A stretch of 32,038 nt of DNA from Candidatus Udaeobacter sp. (GTDB lineage Bacteria; Verrucomicrobiota; Verrucomicrobiia; Chthoniobacterales; UBA10450): the NCBI GenBank assembly GCA_013372845.1, contig JAALOD010000024.1, forward strand, positions 1-32,038, read 5' to 3'. The position numbers and the translations under genes are program-made. Shown piece by piece: positions 20,486-29,362 of this stretch. The first letter of the stretch is position 1. Each line of letters begins with the position of its first letter. The notes below the pieces were generated by a model. The model was not told the DNA's origin. It worked only from the letters and a program-made list of their open reading frames with translations, and made no database searches.

Positions 20486-22015
20486 ATGAAGCCGATGACT
20501 TCTTCCACTGTCGAGCCCGCCGACCTGCTCGATCTAAAGCTTCTGCCCGCCTGGGTGAAAGAACCCGTTGAAGCAAAACGTTACGCCGATGTGGAAGGCG
20601 AGCACGATTACGAGCGCCCAGCACGACACCGTGGGGGTACGCCGACGCGCAGGGGAAGACGCTCACCGCTCAGCTCCGATAAATCGCGGGCAGGCGTCCA
20701 ACGCCCAATAACGAAAGCTAGCAGGCACGAGGTAGGGCGCGATCGCCGGGCGCACCGACAACAGGATCGAAGGGGATCTCCGCGTCGAGAAGCCCGTTCT
20801 GAAGTTTCCCGGCCAGTTTTACCCGAGGTCACGATCCGCTTTCTGCCATACTCTGCGCCATTCGAAAATGTTGTTGCGCAAATCAAGTCCGGCTCGGTCG
20901 CGTATTCGCTGTACGCTCTGGCGCGTTTGTTTCTTGAAAAGCCTGAACGCTACGAGGTTCGGTTCACAGGAAAAGCGGAATCGCCGCTTTATCAGCTTGG
21001 CGACAATGGCGCCTTGTCTTTGAATCGAGAATTGCTCGAGCGAAATGCTTTCCGCCTGGCTCAATCCGAGTTCTATAAGATCGACATTAGCGAATCCGAG
21101 CCGATCAAGGGGAGTTTTTCAAATGTGGCGCGATGCCGGTTGAGCGGGACTCTTCTTGGGCCGACGAACCATCACAATTATCAATTACAACTGCGTAGCC
21201 TTTACGAGCAACGCTTTAGCCGCCGGATGAGCTTCTCCGATTATCAACGACAAATCGAGATCGTGAACGATGCGGAGTTGATTGAGCGCTGGAAAGAAGA
21301 GGCTCGGAAGGTGACGACCTATACGACTTCCCGCGAGCAGGTTCCTTCGACTTTCTCTTCCGCGACGGATGCGGAGCGGCATTTCCGATCGCATTATCTG
21401 GAGAGGTTAATTAAGACTCCGGCGGACGCGATCATCGGCGGAGTCGCGAGCCGGCGTTTGCCGGACAGGATCCTCAATCGGGCGGTCGAAGATGCGTGGG
21501 TGCGGGAAACGCGCTCGCCTTCAGCGATGATGCAGGAGTTGGCTGGACGATTTCGACAGAATGGGCTCCACGTTTTCCGGCATCGCCGCGGGATGTTGTT
21601 TGTCTCGCCAATCCGGACACACCGCTTTGTTCACGAACAAGCTGGCGTGTCTCAATCGGTGAATGCGATTCTCGAAGCGCTGGCAGGGACAGCAGTAATC
21701 AATCGCAAACAGCTTTTTGAAAAGTTGATTGGTGATGTGCCAACCGAAGGTGCCGAGCCACGCAAACTCGCATTCGCGTCCGATCTGAGGTGGCTGATCA
21801 ACGAAGGTTACGTGATCGAGTTCAATGATGGCTCGCTCGATCTTCCACGAGGAAAAACCAAGCCGCAGGAGCCCGTACCACAAGAAGGTCCGGCCGCAGA
21901 ACCAATGGAACACAGATCAGCCGAACCGACGGAGCAGACGCTCGCGTTGGCTATTTGGCGCGGACCCTACTCGCCAACGATTCTTAGCGAGGGCGCGCAG
22001 TCGCCTCCTTCGTAA
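20486..22015 (+). CDS. Uncharacterised protein with Arg-rich low-complexity N-terminus
   Basis: Long 509-aa ORF with regular codon usage. About residues 40-110 are rich in R/D/E/P; residues 115-450 look globular. No domain recognised. Confidence 0.75.
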   Translation: MKPMTSSTVEPADLLDLKLLPAWVKEPVEAKRYADVEGEHDYERPARHRGGTPTRRGRRSPLSSDKSRAGVQRPITKASRHEVGRDRRAHRQQDRRGSPRREARSEVSRPVLPEVTIRFLPYSAPFENVVAQIKSGSVAYSLYALARLFLEKPERYEVRFTGKAESPLYQLGDNGALSLNRELLERNAFRLAQSEFYKIDISESEPIKGSFSNVARCRLSGTLLGPTNHHNYQLQLRSLYEQRFSRRMSFSDYQRQIEIVNDAELIERWKEEARKVTTYTTSREQVPSTFSSATDAERHFRSHYLERLIKTPADAIIGGVASRRLPDRILNRAVEDAWVRETRSPSAMMQELAGRFRQNGLHVFRHRRGMLFVSPIRTHRFVHEQAGVSQSVNAILEALAGTAVINRKQLFEKLIGDVPTEGAEPRKLAFASDLRWLINEGYVIEFNDGSLDLPRGKTKPQEPVPQEGPAAEPMEHRSAEPTEQTLALAIWRGPYSPTILSEGAQSPPS

Positions 22016-22362
22016 CGAAGGACTTCATTTTTTTCATCCAAGACCGCAATCCGCGGTGCATGCAATGCCGCTTCTTCGGGTGTGTAGCGCGCAAAACTCA
22101 TGATGGTGAGGCGGTCGCCAATTTTGCCCAGATGCGCCGTGGCCCCGTTTAGTTCGATGATCCCACGCCGCGCTTCGCCGAAAATTGCATAGGTCTCGAA
22201 TCGCTGACCATTGTTCAAATTGCTCACGAGGATTTTTTCATACGGAATCAGGCCAACGAGTTCAGCCAGATCGGCAGAAATCGTCAGGCTACCTTCATAA
22301 TCCAGGCTCGCCCCAGTGACGGTGGCGCGGTGAATCTTTGATTTGAGGAGAGCGAGTTGCAT
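21967..22362 (-). CDS. panD: Aspartate 1-decarboxylase
   Basis: KSKIHRATVTGASLDYEGSLTIS with the G-S self-cleavage site, and NGATAHLGKIGDRLTIMSFA. Confidence 0.95.
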   Translation of the reverse strand: MQLALLKSKIHRATVTGASLDYEGSLTISADLAELVGLIPYEKILVSNLNNGQRFETYAIFGEARRGIIELNGATAHLGKIGDRLTIMSFARYTPEEAALHAPRIAVLDEKNEVLRYEGGDCAPSLRIVGE

Positions 22363-22371
22363 CGATTCGAT

Positions 22372-22423
22372 TTGTAGGGCGCCTGTATCAGGCGCCATGA
22401 CATCTCACAGGGACGCCCTACAA
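22372..22423. repeat. Palindromic element A4, fills the rpmB-panD spacer
   Basis: Inverted ends TTGTAGGGCG/CGCCCTACAA (10 of 10). Internal GGCGCCTG-tat-CAGGCGCC. Confidence 0.85.
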
Positions 22424-22425
22424 CT

Positions 22426-22689
22426 CTAGATGGCGCCGGCTTTTCTGAGCGCCTTATACGCGCCGTGTTTGTTGATTGTCTTCAGACCGCGTGCGGTAAT
22501 GCGAATGCGCACAAACTTCTTTAGCTCAGGCACCCAAATACGCTGATGCCGCAGGTTCGGCGCGAAAATGCGCGGCACATTTTTCGTGATGTGTCGGCCC
22601 ACACCGCCCTTCTTTTTGGCCAGGCCGCGCCGGTGGATGACGCTACCGCGCATGGCTTTCGATCCCGTGATGCTGCAAACTCTGGACAT
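22426..22689 (-). CDS. rpmB: 50S ribosomal protein L28
   Basis: MSRVCSITGSKAMRGSVIHRRGLAKKKGGVGRHITKNVPRIFAPNLRHQRIW. Confidence 0.95.
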   Translation of the reverse strand: MSRVCSITGSKAMRGSVIHRRGLAKKKGGVGRHITKNVPRIFAPNLRHQRIWVPELKKFVRIRITARGLKTINKHGAYKALRKAGAI

Positions 22690-22885
22690 GATATAACCTC
22701 AGAAACAGGCGCGTAAGCTGCCGCGCATCAGTCCAGCGGTCAAGTAGATGTTAAGGTAGCCAACGCGAAGACGGATGCTTCGTCATTGCCTTTATTCATG
22801 GTTGAACGCGCAACTGGCGGAGGCGGTCAAATTTAGCTCGCACAAGGACCAGTCGACTCGGCAAGATCAACATTTCGCGTAACCC

Positions 22886-23929
22886 GTGCACAAAAATAAT
22901 CACAAACTGCGGATTGGGATTGTCGGAGCGGGCAATATCGTTCGTGCTCGCCATTTGCCGGCTTTGAAGAAACACCCGGAGGTCGAGATCGTTGCCGTCT
23001 CTAATTCAACGTACGAAAGCTCGGAAAAATTTTGCCAGGAATACTGCCCGTCAGCCACGCCGATGCGGAATTGGCCCGAGCTACTCGCCCTGCCGGACAT
23101 CGACATTATCTGGATCGGTACGCCGCCGGTAATGCATTCGGCCGTGACTGTTTCGGCGCTTGAGGCCGGCAAACACGTTTTTTGTCAGGCGCGTATGTCG
23201 ATGGACGTGGTGGAAGCCGAGGAAATGCTCGCCGCATCAAAGCGTTATCCCGAACTGGTGACCATGCTTTGTCCGCCCCCGATGGGAATGCGGGCTGATT
23301 TGCTCGTGAAAAAACTCCTGGCCGAGGATTACATCGGCCGTCCGCACCACGTGCGATTGCAAAGTTTTGCCAGCAACTATTTGGATTCGGGCGCTCCGCC
23401 GCATTGGCGGCAGCGGATTGAAATTAGTGGACTCCACGTTCTCACGCTTGGGATTTACGTCGAAGTGTTGCAACGCTGGCTCGGAGACATCAATGGCGTC
23501 TTCGCGCGCGGCAAAATTATTCACCCAATTCGTCAGGGCTACGAAGTCATCATCCCCGATTTGCTCACCGTCCTTTGCGCTTTCGATAACGGCGCCGAAG
23601 GCGTGCTCGAGTTCAGCGGGATCGATGCGCTTGCGCCAAGCGACCGGGTGGAAATTTACGGCAGCGGCGGCACGCTCACTTACGATTTCGGTTCTGATGT
23701 AGTGCAAGCGGGCAAAGTTGGTGATCATGGGCTGCACGTTGTCGAGCTTCCCGCAGAATTGGAAACTGAATGGCGTGTGGAGGAAGATTTTCTAGCCGCA
23801 GTTAAATCCAAGGGCCGCGTGCGTCCGCATCCCAATTTCGAAGATGGCCTTCGCTACATGCGCGTCGTGCAAGCCGTTGCCGATTCCCGGGCCGGCAATG
23901 AATGGGTGGCGATTAAACCCCAAACATAG
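22886..23929 (+). CDS. Gfo/Idh/MocA family oxidoreductase
   Basis: N-terminal Rossmann GIVGAGNIVRARHLPALKKHPEVEIVAVSN, IWIGTPPVMHSAVTVSALEAGKHVFCQARMSMDVVEAEEM. Confidence 0.93.
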   Translation: MHKNNHKLRIGIVGAGNIVRARHLPALKKHPEVEIVAVSNSTYESSEKFCQEYCPSATPMRNWPELLALPDIDIIWIGTPPVMHSAVTVSALEAGKHVFCQARMSMDVVEAEEMLAASKRYPELVTMLCPPPMGMRADLLVKKLLAEDYIGRPHHVRLQSFASNYLDSGAPPHWRQRIEISGLHVLTLGIYVEVLQRWLGDINGVFARGKIIHPIRQGYEVIIPDLLTVLCAFDNGAEGVLEFSGIDALAPSDRVEIYGSGGTLTYDFGSDVVQAGKVGDHGLHVVELPAELETEWRVEEDFLAAVKSKGRVRPHPNFEDGLRYMRVVQAVADSRAGNEWVAIKPQT

Positions 23930-23940
23930 CGCCCGTCGCC

Positions 23941-24540
23941 CTAGGGAGTCATCGTGTCACCCACGAGAAATCGTCTCACCACAAGTGCCCAGACCAGCAG
24001 CGTGATCAGTTGGTACCACGCGAAAAAACGGTCGTAACCCCGCCGGTGGGCAATGAGTCCAGCCCCAGCCAGCACCGCGTATTGACCGATAAAGGGAAGA
24101 TACCAGATCGGATGAAAGATATCGCCGTGAATTGCGGTTTGCGTGATGTCGAGCAAACACATCGCAATGAACGTGGAATAATAGCCTGCCCGGTTCCGTT
24201 CAAAGCGACCCTTGTGTTCTTCTTCTTCCGATAGATCGGGTGGATAAAGGAAAACGGTCAGCATGTAGAGCGTAATGGTCCAAACGATCAGCACGAGGAA
24301 CTTGTCAAAGCTCCAGTTGATCTCGGTATTCCACTTGAACGTGACCCACCATTGCAAAGCCAGCAGCAACAACGTCGCGAGCGTTAGGACAATGTGGACC
24401 TCGTCGAGTGGGTTCTCGTTGCGGCGATAAAACGCCCTGCCGGCGCCAGCAATTAGGTTGGTTACGCCCAGACCGATGATGATCGACATCAGCGCGGCGA
24501 TGAACTCGAAGCTGCTCATGAGGTTCTGCGCATTCTGCAT
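23941..24540 (-). CDS. Hypothetical integral membrane protein
   Basis: 199-aa ORF with about six hydrophobic segments. No family recognised. Confidence 0.7.
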   Translation of the reverse strand: MQNAQNLMSSFEFIAALMSIIIGLGVTNLIAGAGRAFYRRNENPLDEVHIVLTLATLLLLALQWWVTFKWNTEINWSFDKFLVLIVWTITLYMLTVFLYPPDLSEEEEHKGRFERNRAGYYSTFIAMCLLDITQTAIHGDIFHPIWYLPFIGQYAVLAGAGLIAHRRGYDRFFAWYQLITLLVWALVVRRFLVGDTMTP

Positions 24541-24610
24541 GACGGGCCGAGCTTATTCGGGATTGGCTTAGAAAATCGAGCGACAAATGGGAATTCCCGC
24601 ATGCGCGCTG

Positions 24611-24746
24611 GGGAGCGCAGGCTGCCAGCCTGCAGGTGTCGGCAGCTTGCCGAGACCGGGCAAGTTCGCGGCATCTGAAAAATTACATGTGCAAAGATGT
24701 TGCCGGCAGTGCTGCTGGCAACTACAGGCTAGCAGCCTGTGCTCCC
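24611..24746. repeat. Multi-hairpin palindromic element B1, intergenic
   Basis: Inverted ends GGGAGCGCAGGCTG/CAGCCTGTGCTCCC (13 of 14). Internal GCAGGCTG-c-CAGCCTGC, GGTGTCGGCA-gc-TTGCCGAGACC (imperfect), TTGCCGGCAG-tg-CTGCTGGCAA. Confidence 0.8.
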
Positions 24747-24835
24747 AGAAATACGCGAGACGCGTGCGATACCCCACATCCGCACTAGCGCGCACCAGCG
24801 GACTCGTCTTGGCTAACAACCAGCTCAGCGCGTCA

Positions 24836-25693
24836 TTAAATCAGCCAGCGCTGCCCTTCGATCGGATCATTGTGATGAGCGCCGCGTAATGAGATCACGC
24901 GCTTCTCGCCGGCATAAGCATCGACCACGAGCCGGTGATACCGAGCCGGCACGACTTCGTCTTTTTCCGCAAGCAGAAAATCCCGGTGCATGAAGCGCTT
25001 TCGCATTGGCAATGCTGTCGAGGTCTTTCGGAATCTGTAACGCAACAGGACCCGCCAGCAGCCACAGGTTCCACCAGCCAAATCGGCGCAGAATCATTTC
25101 GCGCAATGGCGGAGGATTTTGCAGAATCAATCCGGCAACGGGCGATGCGCCGCGACATGCAGTGCCGCGGTTGCGCCAATGCTGGTTCCAAAAGGGACGA
25201 TTGGACGGTCCACTGCGTGACGTCGCAATTCATCAAATGCTGCAAGCGCAGCCGGCCCGATCTTGGAAAGCCACGCCGGCCCGGTGCTACCGCCGAATCC
25301 GGGATAATTCATTCCCCAGATTTCGACCGCACGGTCATTCCACATCTCGGCCTCTTCAGTGGGCCAACGCTCAGCGCGGTCTGCGTTGCCATAAAAGCGC
25401 AGAACGTACACGTCCGCATTGCCTTTAGATCGCGCCGCCTGGGATTGCGCGATCCATAATTCCAATTGTCCGTTCTCGAATGAAATAGTTTTCCGAGCTG
25501 CACCGCCTGCATTGATCGGTGTTCTTGTTGGAAACAAAATCAGATGATCGGGCAAATGATCGAAAAACATCACGACTAAATATACGACCCCGATTGCCAG
25601 CAAACACCACGGCGGCGGGAGTACTCTTAGCCTCACATCCGTTTGGCCCACGAAACAAGCGGATGACGCGATGATTCCAGGACGGCGTGACAC
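24836..25693 (-). pseudogene. Alpha/beta hydrolase, at least two frameshifts
   Basis: MNYPGFGGSTGPAWL and VPFGTSIGATAALHVAAHRP (nucleophile elbow GTSIGA) in 25127..25693. VAGLILQNPPPLREMILRRFGWWN continues in 24867..25130. LLAEKDEVVPARYHRLVVDAYAGEKRVISLRGAHHND continues in 24836..25081. Confidence 0.75.
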
Positions 25694-25863
25694 TCCCGCG
25701 GGGCGGGGAGGGAACCCGGCCTCGTACCCGCGCCGATGCCCAAAAGTGGCATCAGGTTCACCGCGGCGAGGTCATCCAGCGATGGATCACCACATTCCAA
25801 AGCGGCCTTACTGTGACAAAATTCGTGCCGATTCGTGTTTCAATTCGCGGTTACTAAGGATGT

Positions 25864-26400
25864 TTAGCTTTTCTTTAAATCTGCCAGATCCTTGAGCACT
25901 TGCTCGCTGTGATCGGCGGGCTTCACACCAGTGTATACTTTGGCGATTTCGCCTTTGGGATTAATGATGAAGGTGTTGCGCGCGGCGAGTTTGCTCCCTT
26001 TGTAGTCCATTATCGAACCGTACTCTGTCGAGACCTTCCCGTCAGGATCAGCGAGCAATTTGAAATTAAGTCCTTCCTTCGTGCAAAAATCCTTGTGCGA
26101 TTGAGCGGTGTCCACGCTCACGCCGAGAATGACCACTCCAGACTCTTCGTACTTTGCAAGATCGCGCTGAAAATTGCGCGCTTCCATCGTGCAACCACTG
26201 GTGAAATCCTTCGGGTAAAAATAGAGCACGACCCATTTGCCGTGATAATCCTTGAGGCTCACCTGCGAACCGTCTCCGGTTGTTAGGTTGAAATCCGGCG
26301 CTGGTTTTCCCACTTCCGGTTGCTGCTGAGTTTCCGCTGCCATCAGGCCCAACGTGCCAAGCCCGATGAATGCTGGCAAGATCATGTTTCTAATATTCAT
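25864..26400 (-). CDS. Peroxiredoxin (BCP/AhpC-TSA type) with N-terminal signal-like segment
   Basis: GKPAPDFNLTTGDGSQVSLKDYHGKWVVLYFYPKDFTSGCTMEARNFQRD. Confidence 0.92.
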   Translation of the reverse strand: MNIRNMILPAFIGLGTLGLMAAETQQQPEVGKPAPDFNLTTGDGSQVSLKDYHGKWVVLYFYPKDFTSGCTMEARNFQRDLAKYEESGVVILGVSVDTAQSHKDFCTKEGLNFKLLADPDGKVSTEYGSIMDYKGSKLAARNTFIINPKGEIAKVYTGVKPADHSEQVLKDLADLKKS

Positions 26401-26528
26401 GCCCCAGTTTTCGAGCGCATAGGCAGTTAGTCAAGAAGGGGCGGGTTGGGCTGCCCAACGCCTTGGAGGCTGGTTCCCTGAATTGAAAGCTTGCGCTCAA
26501 TGCCAGGTTTGAGTCAATTGGCTCGCTC

Positions 26529-27512
26529 ATGGCGAGACCGATGGTTGCCGAAAATATTCCGATTAAGCCTGTGCCGCTGATTCTTGGTTTGGTTGCCTGC
26601 TTGGGACTTGTCTTCACAATCTTCACTCTCTTGTTTGGTTTCACCTCGATCCCGGCAAACTCCGTAGGGGTGAAGACGCGCTTTGGCGCTTATCACGATG
26701 TCGTCAATCCCGGCCTCGCTTACGCTATTCCGTATATCGACGAGATACACGTCGTGCCAACCCAGCGCCTGCTAAAACTGGAGTTTGGTTTTACTACGCC
26801 GAACGCCACCAACGCTTACCAAGGCGACATGGAACCGGAGGAAACCGAGACCATGATCACAGGCGATCTAAATACCGCCCTTGTGCCGTGGGTTGTGCAG
26901 TATCGAGTTACCGATCCGAAAACGTACCTGTTTGGAGCACGCGAACCGGAGAAAACATTGCGCGATCTTTCCGAGAGCGTGATGCGCGAGGTGATAGGCG
27001 ATCGCACCGTGGACGAAGTGCTCACGGTTGGGCGACACGACATTGAATCATCGACTTTGAAACGTCTGGCCGACCTTTGCTCGCAGTACGGCTTGGGAAT
27101 TCAGATTCAGCAAGTGCAACTCGCAACCGTGCGTCCGCCGCCAGCCGTGCAGGCTGCCTTTAACGAGGTCAACCAGGCGCAACAGGAAAAGCAAACCGCA
27201 ATCAATCAAGCATGGGCCGTGTATAACGATGCGGTGCCAAACGCGCGCGGCCAGGCGAAGGAGCGGGAGAAACAGGCCGAAGCGTACGCCTTCCGCCGGG
27301 TCAATGAAGCAAAGGGCGAAGCGCAAAAGTTTTCATTGTTGCTGGCCGAGTACCGGAAAGCGCCGGAGGTGACGCGGCGGCGCCTTTATCTCGAAGCGAT
27401 GCAAGCCATCCTGCCTAATTTGCAAAGGAAAATCATCGTGGATGACAGCTTGAAGAACATCCTCCAGACGTTGCCGCTACTGCCAGCCGATCAACCTAAG
27501 GCTTCTCAATGA
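26529..27512 (+). CDS. hflK: SPFH/band-7 protein, HflK-like
   Basis: N-terminal TM, SIPANSVGVKTRFGAYHDVVNPGLAYAIPYID, VQLATVRPPPAVQAAFNEVNQAQQEKQTAINQA. Directly followed by an HflC-like gene with ATGA overlap. Confidence 0.85.
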   Translation: MARPMVAENIPIKPVPLILGLVACLGLVFTIFTLLFGFTSIPANSVGVKTRFGAYHDVVNPGLAYAIPYIDEIHVVPTQRLLKLEFGFTTPNATNAYQGDMEPEETETMITGDLNTALVPWVVQYRVTDPKTYLFGAREPEKTLRDLSESVMREVIGDRTVDEVLTVGRHDIESSTLKRLADLCSQYGLGIQIQQVQLATVRPPPAVQAAFNEVNQAQQEKQTAINQAWAVYNDAVPNARGQAKEREKQAEAYAFRRVNEAKGEAQKFSLLLAEYRKAPEVTRRRLYLEAMQAILPNLQRKIIVDDSLKNILQTLPLLPADQPKASQ

Positions 27513-28546
27513 GCGTGATCGATGTCACTCCTCGACCCGCCGCCGTTTCCAGCGTCGTGCGCTTTTTGCAGAGCCGGGTGATGTCGATCCTGGGAATTCT
27601 TTTCATTTTGACGGCGCTCAAGTGGGGAGCCCTGCTGTTCGTTGTCCATCAATATGAAACTGTGATCATCACGCGTTTCGGTAAAATCGTTCGCACGGTC
27701 ACAAACCCTGGATTGAAGATCAAGCTGCCCATCATCGACAACGTGCACCGTTTCGATAAGCGCATCCTCGCCTGGGATGGCCCGCCGACCGAGTGTCCGA
27801 CTAAAGACAAGCTCTACATTATTGTCGATTGTTTCGCGCGGTGGCGTATCAGCGATCCGTTTCTCTACTACAATCGTCTCAATGACGAGCGCAGCGCACT
27901 CTCGCGCCTGGATGATATTCTGGGCAGCGAAACGCGAACCGCTGTCGCTGCGCACGATCTGGTAGAGATTATCCGGGTAACCAAAGGACGAAAACCGTTG
28001 CGCGATGAGGAGCTGGAAAAAAGCGGTACCGTACTACCCAGCACGATTCCGGAAATCGAACTCGGTCGCGGTGAGATCGAAAAACAAATCACCGAGCGCA
28101 CTCGCCAGAAGATTTCCGATTTCGGAATTGAACTGCTCGACGAACGGTTCAAGCGCAGCAAATACAATCCGGCGGTCGCTGAGAAAATTATTGAACGCAT
28201 GTCGAGTGAACGGCACCAGATCGCGGCCCGTTTTCGCTCCGAAGGACGCGGCGAGGCGGCGAATATCAGCGGCCAAAAGGAAAGCGACGTCGCCTCAATC
28301 AGTTCCACCGCAACGAAGAATGCCCTTGAAACTGAAGGGAAGGCTGACGCCGAGGCGGCTTCCATCTATGCCGCGGCATTCAGTCCTCCTGACGCGCAAG
28401 AACTTTATACGTTTCTTCGGAGCCTTGACGTGATGCGCGCCGCGTTTCAAAAAGACACCACCGCAGTCATCTCGACCAACAGCGATCTGGGCCGGATGCT
28501 CAAGTCGATGGCTGAGGCGGTCGCTCCACCAAAAGCGGCACATTAA
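27509..28546 (+). CDS. hflC: SPFH/band-7 protein, HflC-like
   Basis: FVVHQYETVIITRFGKIVRTVTNPGLKIKLPIIDNVHRFDKRILAWDGPP, FGIELLDERFKRSKYNPAVAEKIIERMSSERHQIAARFRSEGRGEAANI. Confidence 0.92.
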   Translation: MSVIDVTPRPAAVSSVVRFLQSRVMSILGILFILTALKWGALLFVVHQYETVIITRFGKIVRTVTNPGLKIKLPIIDNVHRFDKRILAWDGPPTECPTKDKLYIIVDCFARWRISDPFLYYNRLNDERSALSRLDDILGSETRTAVAAHDLVEIIRVTKGRKPLRDEELEKSGTVLPSTIPEIELGRGEIEKQITERTRQKISDFGIELLDERFKRSKYNPAVAEKIIERMSSERHQIAARFRSEGRGEAANISGQKESDVASISSTATKNALETEGKADAEAASIYAAAFSPPDAQELYTFLRSLDVMRAAFQKDTTAVISTNSDLGRMLKSMAEAVAPPKAAH

Positions 28547-28568
28547 AGAATTTTCGGACGAAGTCCCT

Positions 28569-28648
28569 TGGAGTGCGATGCGTCCTCGCATCGCTTTCTT
28601 ACGACGCTATGGACGCAAAAGCGACGCGAGGACGCGTGCGCACTCCCA
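28569..28648. repeat. Palindromic element B2, between hflC and the DUF488 gene
   Basis: Inverted ends GGAGTGCG/CGCACTCC. Internal GCGATGCG-tcct-CGCATCGC and GCGACGCG-agga-CGCGTGCGC (one bulge). Confidence 0.8.
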
Positions 28649-28726
28649 AAGCTTGCGCGAAACAAGATAACGCCGCCCGGCCATCAGAGTTGCTTGGAGA
28701 GTAATGTAATCTCATGTTTTTAAGCC

Positions 28727-29254
28727 ATGAAAATCTGCACGATTGGTCATTCGACGCGAACGATTGACGAATTCATTTCGTTGCTTCAGGCGAATCAAAT
28801 CAGGTTGCTCGTCGATGTTCGAAGCTTGCCCGGGTCGAAGCGCTATCCACAATTTAACAAGGAGGCACTGGCGGACTCGTTAGGCAAAACAGGAATTCGT
28901 ACGAGCATTTTCCTGAGCTTGGCGGGCGACGAAGGCAAAGCCGGAATCAAAAATGCCGCTTGGCGAAATGCGTCATTTCGCGGTTACGCCGATTACATGG
29001 AGACAGAGGAGTTCCGCAAAGGTGTTGAGCGCCTTCTCGATCTTGCTGCCGGCGCCGGACCCACTGCGATCTTGTGCGCAGAAGCCGTGTGGTGGCGTTG
29101 TCATCGGTCGCTGATTTCTGATTACCTTAAGGCGCGTGGCATCGAGGTTCTGCACATCATGGACGCAAAAAAAACCGAGTCGCATCCATATACATCTGCC
29201 GCGCGGATCGTGGATGGGAAGCTAAGTTACGGAGCAGACAGCACACTGCTGTAG
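28727..29254 (+). CDS. DUF488 family protein
   Basis: CTIGHSTRTIDEFISLLQANQIRLLVDVRSLPGSKRYPQFN, ILCAEAVWWRCHRSLISDYL. Confidence 0.9.
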   Translation: MKICTIGHSTRTIDEFISLLQANQIRLLVDVRSLPGSKRYPQFNKEALADSLGKTGIRTSIFLSLAGDEGKAGIKNAAWRNASFRGYADYMETEEFRKGVERLLDLAAGAGPTAILCAEAVWWRCHRSLISDYLKARGIEVLHIMDAKKTESHPYTSAARIVDGKLSYGADSTLL

Positions 29255-29362
29255 CGGCGGTCTGTGACCGTCGAGTCTGGGAGCGGTGGTTTCGTAACTA
29301 CCGGGGCCGATTTGGAAATCACCCTTCCGCGTTTTTTCGGCGCTCGCAGATCACCGCTACAG
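29249..29362. repeat. Palindromic element A5, between convergent genes
   Basis: Inverted ends CTGTAGCGG/CCGCTACAG (9 of 9). Internal CGGCGGTC-tgt-GACCGTCG. Confidence 0.75.

Noticed and set aside
19941-20489. 182-aa plus-strand ORF
   Set aside because: Antisense to acpP and runs through the palindromic element; Ser-rich shadow translation.
25690-25791. TPP riboswitch, suggested by GGTGAACCTGATG on the minus strand
   Set aside because: The CTGAGA and ACCC elements of the thi-box are absent and the P4/P5 spacing does not fit.
26440-26470. Hairpin GTTGGG-ctg-CCCAAC between peroxiredoxin and hflK genes
   Set aside because: Single short stem without the paired inverted ends seen in the other elements; too weak to add to the family.
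27868-28365. 165-aa minus-strand ORF
   Set aside because: Antisense to hflC; Ser/Arg-rich shadow frame.
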